This document shows positions 24,700-36,800 of a DNA stretch of 64,000 nucleotides, piece after piece. Each line of letters begins with the position of its first letter. Positions within the stretch are counted from its first letter, which is position 1. Position numbers and translations under genes: made by a program. The notes under the pieces were generated by a model that did no database searches, was not told the origin of the DNA, and saw nothing but the letters and a program-made list of their open reading frames with translations. The stretch comes from Holacanthus passer (taxonomy: Eukaryota; Chordata; Actinopteri; Pomacanthidae), in contig JAFREQ010000011.1 in the NCBI GenBank assembly GCA_025331565.1, forward strand, positions 12,544,001 to 12,608,000, read 5' to 3'.

Positions 24700-27600
24700 C
24701 CATGTGTCGCAGGTAATCGGCTGTATGTGTCAATTAGAAGAAAATGGTTTGATGAATTTTCTGTACACTTTTTTTAGAGGCAATTTATTTATCAACTATG
24801 ACTTGATTTAATTTATGAACTTTGAATACTTATTAATATGACATTTGTTCGTAATGCAATTTGAAGGTGGGCAAAAAAGAGACATGCCTCAGGAAATATC
24901 ACGGACACAGACACACACAGACACACAATATTTGATCAGCAGCAAACTGTGGCCTCAAACGTGTCACTTGAGCTGAATAAATACCTTCATAGAACAGCAA
25001 ATATAATAAGTTTCTCCAAATGTGTATTTCCTTCAGGGCACATGGTTGGTACTTCTATTATTTTGTCCAGTCTATAATATATATGAGGTTTACAGAAACT
25101 ACATTATACATATTGATTAAAAAAGAAATGCACAGTTTCTGAGACCATGATAATATTTCCTCTCTTATCTTTGTCTTTTGATGAATAGTTTGTGATGAAG
25201 AATAGTTTGGCATTTTACCTGTAAGCAGTACTTCATTATAAATATCACTGATGATTCTTTTCCCAACCTCACCCTAAAGAAATGTTCTCTTTTTTCATTC
25301 TTTCCTCCTGTTGTTCTTGACCTGGTTTCCTCTGTACTGATGATTTCCCCACAAAGATCTCTGTACGCTAGTGAGGATGGTGGAAATAACGGTTGCATGT
25401 TTCAGTGTTCATCCACCTGGAAGAGCTGATGTTCATGTATGCGTGTGTGTTTTTTGTGAGACTGTGTTCAAAGTCTGCGTCTCTCTCTTCCCCTTCAAAT
25501 GCACACACACCCAGTGTGTAGTTCCCAGTAGGAAAGCGCAATGCAGTTCATTTTCACTGAAAATAGAGTAAAAACACAGACAGAGGGTGCAGTGGCCCTC
25601 AGGGACCACTGATGCCATTTGGCTCAGTACAGCAGTCTACCCCCACCTCCGATTTGATCTTCTTCTCTACTCACTGCGCCACCAAACTCCCCCAACCAAA
25701 ATGAACATTATTCAAACATGGTTATTCACTTTGAAACTAGACTTTTCTGATTTCACAGTACCAGATAAAGTAACAATATCATTTTATTTTCCTAGTAATT
25801 TTTCAGTTTTTCCAAAGGTCCCTATGAAGATTCTTTGTCTTGAACCGCTTGCAATCCCTGTATAAGCAAATCAAACAAATATAATTCATAATACATAAAG
25901 CAAGTGTTTAGCTCCTAACACTGGTGCAGTGAAGGTCCAGGGTAAATATTGTGTTTGGCCAACATCTAAAGGGATTATGATGTGTTGACTCAATAAAAAT
26001 GTGTGTAGTTTACACATGCAGTTTACGGTGAACAGCTGTTATGATTTTCTATCTCTTTGTAAATGCACTTAGCTTTAACTCTACATCTTTTATCCCTCAG
26101 CCTCCACCCCCACCCCACTCTCTCCCTTCCTCTCTCTCTGCAGCTCTTTTTAAATCAGATTGCAATAAATCTATGCGAGCACTTCACTCATGTGCTCATA
26201 AGCTGCAAAACTGCAATTTTCTTCCTACTGCTTTTCTCATTTAATCTCACTCTCATTCAGGAATCATCACTTGGTGTTTGTCTGAAATCTTTTTTTTTTT
26301 TAATTTCATAGTGGTAATGAAGGTTTGGAATATTTGAAGCTAGTTTGAATATTAGCACGTGCGACTTGATGTCTGATTTCCTGGCCTGACCAGGCATATA
26401 AAACCTGGTTAGAAGGCACTGATGCAAAAGCACTGACGTAACAATCCGTGCTTTTGCGTGTTTATGAGAGCAGCGTGTATATTTGTGTGTGTGTGTGTAT
26501 GTGTGTGAGAGGGAGTGTGTTGGTGGAGCTGCTTGAAGGAGAGCAGTAGTGATGGAGCCTGAAAGCCCTGCAGCGCAGCTGTTCTCCCAGTGCATCGTCA
26601 ACTTCACTGCTGAGCCCACCACACACGCTCAACCTTAACCCCTCCTCGACTCACACACTCTCCTCTTCTCTCTGAATCTTCCACTCCCTCTTTGTCGTCT
26701 CTCCTTTTTCTCTCTGTGCACTCTCTCTGCTTATCTAAAGCTCTCCATCTCAATCTTTATATCTCTCGTCTTCAGATGGTTCCTTTATCCACTTTGCCTC
26801 AATGACTCCAGATTTCACCTCTGTGCCATGGCCATGTCATCCCAACCCACACCCCTGCTTCCAGCATGATCACCCAGTCCAGCTGTGAACAGCTGCGCGA
26901 CTGAATGCTCTGTTGATAGCTCAATCATCTCCTTACGCTCTTGTTTCATGTACTGTCAGGGGGTGGGGCCTTTGGGTGACAGACAGCTCTCAGATAGAAG
27001 GGCAAGCACTTTGTCATCATGGTGACTGCAGAGCGATTTAAGGAAATGGAGTGATAAGAGCAGAGTGGAAGAGGCTCCAGCCTGAAGGAGCGACTGGCAT
27101 TAAAGCAATGTACCAAGATTCATGGATGTGTGTGGAAGATTTTATGCATATGAGTGTGAGAATATTCCTGAGTTCACTTGTGTGTGCGTGTGTGTGTGCA
27201 CACGTGCACATGTCAGCATGCCTGAGTGCGTGTGCACACATGTGGGCCTGTATATGTGCATGTGTATTGTGCATTTGCATTTGTGCTGCTTCTAAAATCT
27301 CATTAATCATTCAAAGCTGACAATGCTGAGCACATTTCTGTTTACCTGAGCTCCACATTGTGTTGGAAGAGCCACACACATGCTCTGTGTTATATTAAGG
27401 CATTGTTTCAAAAGTGGTTGCTTTGCTCCTCTTTTTCTGCCAGAGAGATTAAAAATAGAAACATTCATGCTCTCTGAATGTACTTTCCCTCCAGGAAGTG
27501 TGCAGTTGCGAGTGTCTGACATTGGCTGCACACCATCACGTGGCGTCTTCATCCCAGGCTTCCATTGGCTGGCACCTGTGGGGCTCTGTGAAGAAAAGCT

Positions 27601-30300
27601 TTTCTGACAGGACCCAGGAGCCCAGAGGAGTTGCTGGAAACTGGGAGAAGGACAATGTCGGTGGAACCAGGAGAGCAGTGTGTGTGGAGGGTGGGGGGGC
27701 TCGAGAGATGGCATCACCCTGGCTGTGAGCGCGGAGGTGCTGGGACGTGACCTCCCAGCTACAGCAAAGGGCAGGAATCCACAGAGATGATCACATGGCT
27801 GAAGAGGTGCAGCAGAAAATGAATGAGGGACAGGGAGGACGATGATTTGCAGCAATGACACTCAGAGAGCACATGTCAGGATCATAAAAGTTCAGCTGAC
27901 ACTTAAATTTGTCATTGTATCTCACTGTTCACAAAACTTTACATCTATTCACATTTGGTTTCATTCCATATGGCGATGCTATAAAATACATCAGACCTTA
28001 TACAACTGATTCAGTATCAACTGATTTCATAAATAATGAATCAATTAAAAAGCTTATCTGCTGAATCAATATGTTATGGTTCTAAAGATTTCAGTTACTG
28101 ACTAATAAAGTGGATAGAACTATCATACAAACCATCTTTTATATCATCTTTTATAGTTGCTGTCATCCTACATTTATGGGAAGACAGTGTCCTCTGGTGT
28201 TTCATGTTAGGAATACAACTGGCTCGGACTGAAAGGATGTCCAAAATGGAGTAAAGAGACATAATGAATGTTCCTGCGACACATGCTGGATAATGTCTTG
28301 CTGATATTTCCATATAATGCCTCACTGCTCCACTGTGACCTTTCATGTCAAGCATCAGACAGTATGATGGTGATTGATCTATTAGAGCTCTAATAAAATA
28401 GATATGCCCAAAATCCTAAAAGACATTGGACAATGTGCGATATGCTCATTCAATTTTGTTCGCTGCTCGCCAACAAGAATGACATTGTACAATGATTTTC
28501 ATTCTCCCCCTCTCCTCTGTCCAGTGGAAGATTCTGGACTGTACCACATCAGCAGCTGTGGACTGAAACAACTCTAATCTGTTTCTAAATAATCGTCGTT
28601 CATGGATTCATTTGTACTTTTTGTCTTCAAAAAATATTAAATTTGTCAAAAGGTCACAGACAGAACAAAGCAACATGGTTTCATTTGGCTTATATTTTAT
28701 TGATTCTCTTCAGCTCACATGTTAGATACAGCAGGTGACCACTGGAAACAGGTCAAATGTACCATCTTAGATGATCCTCTAGGTGGCAGGCTGGTTCTCT
28801 CCATGATGATAATCCTGTCATGTTTGACATGCATGTTTGTGCAAACCCTGCAAATCAAATGCCAACATGGTGGCAAATGGCTTAAAAATATTCAATTATT
28901 TGTCAAAAAATTTTTAATGATAAATGACATTTTTAACTTTCTTTCGCAGTTTGCATTTGTTGTGAGTGAAAACAAGACCTTAGGTTTTTGATTTGGAATT
29001 GATTTACTTTCACATAATATAATTCAAAAATGCAATAAAAACACATTGTGGTAAATGCTGGAAAAGGGTAAATGTGTAGTGTGTATCAGGTGTGCTATGA
29101 TTTATCTGTACAATCACAAACTCAATTTCAAAGAGTGTAAATACAGCTGTAGGTCAGCTTCAATTTCAGAGAGAGGTACACGCAGCTCTCATAGATAATA
29201 GAGTTTAAGTGCTTCAGCGCTGGACTGCAGCTGTTTTACCCTCCAGGTAAATTAGAGTAAGCTCTCAGTAGTGAGGTCCAAGCATGTGTGTATATCTGGT
29301 CCATGAGGTCTGCTGCAGAGGCTTTGAGGAGAGAGAACACAGTGTCCTCAGTCTGCAGAGTCACCAGACTCACTGAGTGTCATGATGTGAGACAGAAGAC
29401 AGAGAGTGAAGAGATCAAGACTGGGCTGAGATGCTGTCTCTCACATGCACCGTCTCATTCTCCCTTTGTCAAATTCAAGTCAAAGCCAAGTCAAAGCCAA
29501 GCTTGCACAAAGTTAACAATGTAAGTATGTTATTTCAGATTGTGAGTAAAAAAAAAGCTAAACAAAGTCGCTACACACATACTATACTATACTATATTAT
29601 ATCATAATATACAACTATCTTACCATACTATACACATCATACACTAGAATGACAAAAATAAACAAACCATTAACAAATATAAAGAATGAAAGCATATATA
29701 AGATGAAGAGGAGATATAGTGTTTATCTTTCTCTATGTCACTTTTTTTCTGTCTTGCATTCTTTGTATTTTGCAGCTGAAGCAATTTTCCAAAAGTCAGA
29801 CTGGAAGTTAATTATATGAAAGTATGATGAATGATGTGGAGAAATTCAAAAGTATCTGGTCTTTCAATGAGTTGAGTAACTTCAACTTTTGACTTTTAGA
29901 CTCAATTTGTTTCTTCATTTATTTCTTTTTGGTTTCCCTTGTTTTTGTTTTGTTGATTTTTGTGGAATATGAACATCAATTCATTTTTTGTGGATGCTAA
30001 ATTGATAAAAGCAAATTCTCTTGCCCTCTATCTCATTCTCTTGTTGGCTCTCTTTTTCTCTTTCTTGTTAATTCACCATTTTTCATTCACTCCCATCATC
30101 TTTATTTCCTGTTAAATTTCTAACAAAAACAAATTAGGGCCTGTTCAGATATGGGCTTTGGCAAAAGAATGGGCTGTTTGGCGTGAGTAAATAACAAAGT
30201 ACAATCAGCCATCAAGCTATGAATTATTAGTTTAGACAGTAAAGCCAAAGTGAATCAGGGTGAGATGCTTCAAATGTCCACCCCCCTCCTCACAATTGCC
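22230..30300. other. Intergenic region between cacna1d and tkt
   Basis: No gene recognised over about 8 kb. Contents are a (GT)n tract at 24665-24696, GT/CA-rich stretches near 26470-26520 and 27170-27270, a (GTAA)n run at 23101-23119 and an ATACT-rich stretch near 29578-29600. A 184-codon open frame at 27861-27307 has no recognisable domain and is not called. Confidence 0.6.
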
Positions 30301-30310
30301 CGGCCCCTCC

Positions 30311-30311
<1 letters not shown>

Positions 30312-30382
<71 letters not shown>

Positions 30383-30527
30383 CACACACACACACACACA
30401 AAGGCACATCTCTATCTGTGACACACCTCCACCATTCCAGTCACACAGTAGCCAATGAAATGAGGGCCACTGGATTTTAGCAGTAACACCCAGCTCACGT
30501 CACTGGATTCCCCCTCCTCTCCTCCTC

Positions 30528-30596
<69 letters not shown>
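30312..30596. repeat. (CA)n and (GT)n microsatellites in inverted arrangement upstream of tkt
   Basis: A CA tract at 30312-30400, with one interruption near 30380, is followed after about 128 bp by a GT tract at 30529-30596. The two are complementary on the same strand, so they form an inverted repeat with about 68 bp of potential stem. The GT tract ends some 220 bp before the tkt start codon. Confidence 0.95.
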
Positions 30597-30815
30597 TTGT
30601 GCATCTATGTGTCTGCACGCCTGACAGGATAAATCCAACTTCTCCTCCATTCTCTCTCTCTTTCTCTCTGGCTCCATCACTCACACACACACATACAGGT
30701 GCTGCTCTTTGGCAACCCTCACTCTCACACACACACATTCAAAACACACAAACTCAACAGAGGATCTTAGCTGGTCCACTTTTTCTGGTGCTGAGGAACT
30801 TGACATTTTGCCTTC

Positions 30816-33800
30816 ATGGAGGATTACCACAAACCTGACCAGCAGACAGTGCAGGCGCTGAGGAACATCGCCAACCGCCTCCGAATCAACTCCATCAAGG
30901 CAACAACTGCAGCGGGCAGCGGGTGAGTCCCCTCCACTGACTCTCAGACAGGACTGAGGACTGTGAATACAAGGCATGATGCAAAAAAATACAAAATGTG
31001 TACAAAATATAATGCAAGCTCAATGTTTCTTTGCAGCATGCATAAATGAAAACCAACAGTCACTGAGCTGCATACATGCATGTACACACACACACACACA
31101 CACACTCAGACATAGATGCAAGTGAGGGGCCAAAGGAACAGCATGTCCTGCCTTTGTTCTCCTCCTCTGGTCAACTGACGGATTAATTTGAACATCCACA
31201 GTTGTTATTTGATGAATGGTGCACTGAATTTCTTATTAATTAAATTAATCAAATAAAAAAACTATTATTATTATAAATCGACATTAGACAATGTGCTTTT
31301 TTTTGCTTTATAGAACTTTTATTATATAAAATATGCACCATGTTGCAGAAATTTCAGTGCATCCATTTATTCACATTATTGATGGTTTACATTCAAAACT
31401 ATTTTAATCACAGCTGACATAAAAAGTGAGTAATTTAATCAGATTTTCATATTCTGGAGAATGACTTAAATATATATGGGCTTTGGTGTATTTGGGCTAT
31501 TTCTGAATTTTTTATTAATATTTGTTATGTTTGCATAATAAATATCATATTAGATTTGTGACTTTGGAAAGCCAATATGCCTCTATGCAGTACTGGTCAC
31601 AAAAGACGACCTTATGCAATGCTGGGTGGATTATACATGCAGACAGACTGGATGGAGCAGGATTTAGAAGAGTTAGTGTTAAACTGAAATGCTGCATAAC
31701 ATGTCATCTTATAACCATGTTAAAGATTTCTGTTGCGTCGTTCATTGTGTGATATCACAACATAGAAATTCTAAAAAAAATGTCTCTTTACAGTAGACTA
31801 CTCTTACTTATGAGTAGAATAATGGCTATTTTTCCCCAAGAATTCTCACTGTTTAAACAGATATGTGAAGCCTAAAATTGTCTGTATATTTGAAGAATCA
31901 AGCGGATTATCATATACCCCCTTACACAGTTCTGCAGACTCTGATGGGAACAAAGAAAAATAGTGAGGAATGTTAACAAAAGGTTACTTAACTTGATAAA
32001 TGACTAATGGCTGTGTTAAAACGCCAAATAAGTTTTCCATGTGTTTTATTTGTATATTATTGAATGAAAAACTCAAATACCTTTATATGTTTGAAAAGCC
32101 AGTCATTAATATGAGGGCATCAAAATATCTGATGCACTGTATAGAGCTCTTGGAGATTAAGTATAACGTTGGTGAGTGGTTTGATATAATGACTCTATAT
32201 AATTATTGTTTATAATAGCAAAACAAAAGTTCTCATTGTATTGGTTCTATATATCTATAACCAGGTTTATACCCAGTCTGTTGAGGGTCTTTGCTTGCAG
32301 TATTCTCTATTACCACCACAAATGGCCTTCATATAGTGTGTCTGAATGCATTTCCAGTAAAGTAACTGGTACAATTTGTAACTATTTGGGGTTGCCTGTG
32401 TAGGTCTGCACTGTGATATCTAAAAGTCTATTTTAAAAAACTCACATGTTCAGCTTTTTATGCTACTGTTAAGGGTGTATGTGCACTATTTTCAATGACT
32501 GTAATTTTACATCTCTGGATGATGATTACCTGACACACATCCACAGTATATTTTCCACGGCAACACCATTTTTTCTAGGTGTGATAATATACTAAGTTGT
32601 ATTAATAGTAACAAAATTTTTACTGTCTCCTCCTTAAGAATAAAGGTGTTCAAACTGAAGCAGGCTGTGTGTCTTTGTGGGTCCTGCACATTCCTATATG
32701 TACTTTGTTTGTTTGTACATTGTCTGACATATAACATGTAACAGCACTGTCTCCTCTGTCGTGCAGACACCCCACATCATGCTGCAGTGTGGCAGAAATC
32801 ATGTCGGTGCTTTTCTTCCACACCATGAAGTACCGCTACGATGACCCGCGGAACTTCAACAACGACCGCTTCATCCTGTCCAAGGTGAGAGTCTTGTCAG
32901 ACCTGGACCTGGACAGGAGGCCTTCTTCGTATATTTTCATTTATGTCATCCAGAATTTGACCTTTTCCTTGAATCACTTCAGTGTTCGTGTGACAAAGGT
33001 TGATTTGTGATTGTTTTTTTCTCCCACAGGGTCATGCCGCTCCGGCCCTGTACTCCATGTGGGTTGAAGCAGGCTTCCTGAAGGAGAGCGAGCTGCTCAG
33101 TTTGTGCCACGTGGACTCCACCCTGGAGGGTCACCCGACCCCTGTAAACTTCCACATACTGTCCTACACGTTGTGAATTATTTCATGGAACACAAACAGT
33201 GTAGCAACCGTCTTTAATGACACTTTACTGCGTGTGTTTGTGCATTTCAGAAGCAGCAATTTGTCGATATAGCCACTGGCTCCTTGGGGCAGGGTCTTGG
33301 TGTGGCCTGTGGAATGGCTTACACTGGGAAATACTTTGACAAGTCCAGGTAACCTTTCAGACACACACAAACAAATAAAAAAAAAAAAGAACTCTAGTTT
33401 GACCATTTTAGTAGCTTGCAATTTTTTCTTGTTTATATGCATTTTAGCTTTCTTGAAAAAATCCACATTGACTCAAATTCATTTGGCGCACAGTATTCAA
33501 ACAAAATCATGTGTTGATGTACTAAACATTTTTGGGTTTTCTTAATTTAAATTCTAGGTCTTCTTTCCAGCGTTCAGTGATTAGGATTTTTTTGCAGCGT
33601 GCCGCAGCTCCATGCTCTGCTCTCGCGATTCTTCTGCTCTAATAATCACAGGCCCAGCAGTCGTATCTCAGTTATTTTTACCATCCAAGCAGATTTAATC
33701 TCAGAATCAAATTCAGGCATTGTGCTTTCAGCCATGTATTCATTTTTGTAGTCTATTGTTCTAATTGATCATCACAAATGGATTCCATTTCTTTTGTAAT

Positions 33801-36800
33801 GGTGGCATAAAAAACATTAAATGAAATATCTGCGTATAGCGAAAAATTTGACTCATCTGGTGACGTCTGACCCATTTCATTGACTTTATTTATATTAATG
33901 ATTCATTTCAAGTTGATAATTAGTCCCATTTCAGTTGCTCTGTGGATGGGAGACTTGTTTCAGAGGCAGGTGTGAAACTCAGCAGCCACGCCTTCAGGGG
34001 CCTCTGGAAGCTTTTATCATGTCACAGCTGGTTACGGACCCCACCGTCAGATAATGGACAGAGAATCAATCTGACTGGAAACCTGTCAGAGAACATATAC
34101 GTGAGACGAGCCTGCTTCTTGAAACACCCCACCCTCATCTCGCCCTGTTCTTCACCTCAGTTATCGTGTGTACTGCCTGCTGGGGGATGGTGAGATGTCG
34201 GAGGGCGCTGTCTGGGAGGCCATGTCGTTCGCCTCCTACTACCAGCTGGACAACCTGGTGGCCATTATGGATGTCAACCGTCTGGGCCAAAGTGACCCTG
34301 CACCCCTGCAGCATCACGTAGAGAAATATCAGAAACGCTGCGAAGCTTTCGGGTAATTGTGCATGAAACTGAAAATTCATATTGCACAAGAGGCTGATCG
34401 TGTCAACGTGTGTGTGTTGGAAGATTACGTAGAAGCTGGTGGTAACGCAAGAACCATTTCAGCCACATGCATTATCTGATGTCTATCCATAACTATTACA
34501 TTTAGTGAATACTGTGCTGGTGTGTGTCCATGTCAACTACCTATATGTACCAAGTGTGTTTTAGTGTGTGACTCTGGTGTGTGTGTGTGTGTGTGTAGCT
34601 GGCATGCCATCATTGTGGATGGACACAGCGTGGAGGAGCTTTGCAAGGCTTTGAGCCAGGCACGCCATCAACCCACTGCCATCATTGCTAAAACCATCAA
34701 GGGCAAAGGCATTCCAGGTAATAGTCTGTCACTGTCCACTCCTCATCTGCAAATGCATCACTCTCGCTCTAGTGCAAATTATATGTAAAGGCACACAGAA
34801 TCAGCTTTGTAACATCCACCACATAGTGTTTATATCTGCCAATGTGATGCCGCGTTTATGTGGTTTCAGCCGCAGAGGATAAGCTGGGGTGGCATGCCAA
34901 ACCCCTGCCTAAAGACATGGCTGAGATGGTTATGAAGGATCTGCAGAGCCGCATCACAAACAGCAGCAAGCACCTGTACCCTCCCGCTCCCATAGAGGAC
35001 TCCCCACCGGTCAGCCTGAGGAACATCAGGATGCCGAGCGCGCCCAGCTACAAGGCCGGTGAAAAGGTTGGTCACCTGTTCACATCCTCATCCTCTACTC
35101 TCAAGTGTGATTACACAATGTCTACTGAACCACTGACTGCTGTACAAAAAGGAACCAACACACTTCGTTAATGTTTCTCTGATCTTTGCAGATTGCCACA
35201 CGGAAGGCGTATGGGATGGCGTTGGCCAAGTTAGGCCGCTACAATGAACGTGTTGTGGTCCTTGATGGAGACACCAACAACCTCACCTACTCAGAGATCT
35301 TCAAGAATGAGCATCCCAACCGCTTTGTGGAGTGTTATGTTGCTCAGCAGAACATGGTATGATCGCCCTTGAATCCACAGAATTAAACTTGAGAAATTAT
35401 TAGAGAGCACAAACAAGTAAATTGCTCTTTGATTGGCTATGAGAACAACCTTATATCTCACAGCTGTGCATTTGAGCCTCATTTAATTATACATGACTAT
35501 CTATCCATAATGTAAGGACGGGCAAAGACATGACCCATTTGCCTCCTTATGGCCAGTGTAGCTGCCACCGACGCCAGCACTCAGGCAGCATCGCTCTTTC
35601 TTTTGCCTCAGTCATTATTTTATCTAATCTCAGATTAATAATTTGGAGCGAGGCAATCAGACATGAATTCCTTGCGCTGTAATGGCTATAGCAACGGCCA
35701 GCTCCAATGTAGGTCAGGCATGTGTATGATGATAAGCAGTCATGACAAGTGTATTCAGAAGTAAAATATTAATCAGCGTGGAGGGTGGGACCATCTGGCT
35801 GAATGCATGAAAAAAGTCAAAAAATGAATGGCAAGATTTCTGGTTTATAGAAATTACACACAATAACACTTGATAAATGTATTTAAATTGCATACATACG
35901 TTATTAACTGCATCCTTTTCTGGTTTGGGTGAAACATCTGCTAGTTAAAGTGCTTGATTGTATCTACAAGAATTGATCTAACATTACATTTGCAATTTTG
36001 TGGTTGCTCAGTTGCTGCTTTTGACAAAGAAAGGAAAGACGTTGTGGGATTGGGGAGGGTTTTGGAGACAGGACAAAGGAAATTATTTGTAAGGGGAGGT
36101 ATGCTACTGATTCCAGCCATATGGGAAAATAAGCTCCAGAGCTTTGGTGAAAACTCTTCTCACTAACTCTCTACTTACTGTGGTCTTTGGTTCAAAGAGG
36201 CTTTCAAGTATAGTTTGTGCCACAGATATTTGACCCTCTGGGTGTCCTCTTCGGGATCAAGCACGTGTGACCTGTGTCTATAGGTTATATCTTTCATATA
36301 GCTACTAAGAAAGTATAAATTCCTTTTCCAGGTCAGCGTAGCCATGGGATGTGCTGCCCGTGAGAGGAACGTTGTGTTTGCCAGCACTCTTGCTTCCTTT
36401 TTCACCCGTGCCTATGACCAGCTCCGCATGGCAGCCATCTCAGAAAGCAACATCAACCTGTGTGGCTCCCACTGCGGCCTGTCCACCGGTTAGTCATCTG
36501 CTGCTAATAAGCACACCAGAGCCCCTCTTACACACCTCACCCACCCACACCTTCACAAAATCCACCTTTATTCCCCTCACACCAAAGCATTGCACAACAC
36601 CCATTTTCTCAGACTGTTTTCACAGTATCCCTTATGGTGATAAATGTATAAAAGAATGATCACTGTGTGTGTGAGTGTGCAGTTGTTGCAATCCTTTCTC
36701 GTTTTCCCTCTAATCCTGTGTTTTCCTTACCGTTTACCCCCTTTGGCCTTACAGCTAGTACTCAATCCTCCCCTTTTCTCCCTTCCTGTCTGCCCTGGAA

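Noticed and set aside
27307..27861. 184-codon open frame on the minus strand in the cacna1d-tkt spacer
   Set aside because: Longest unexplained frame in the spacer, but it has no recognisable domain, membrane segment or repeat, no promoter or poly(A) context, and an overlapping plus-strand frame of similar quality.
30250..30738. TH-, CV- and TH-rich open frames across the microsatellites
   Set aside because: Translation of CA/GT repeats; no coding signal outside the repeat.
33349..33358. tkt intron 4 donor GTAACCTTTC as a possible U12-type donor
   Set aside because: One base differs from the U12 consensus and no CCTTAAC-like branch lies before the next acceptor at 34160; an ordinary U2-type intron is simpler.
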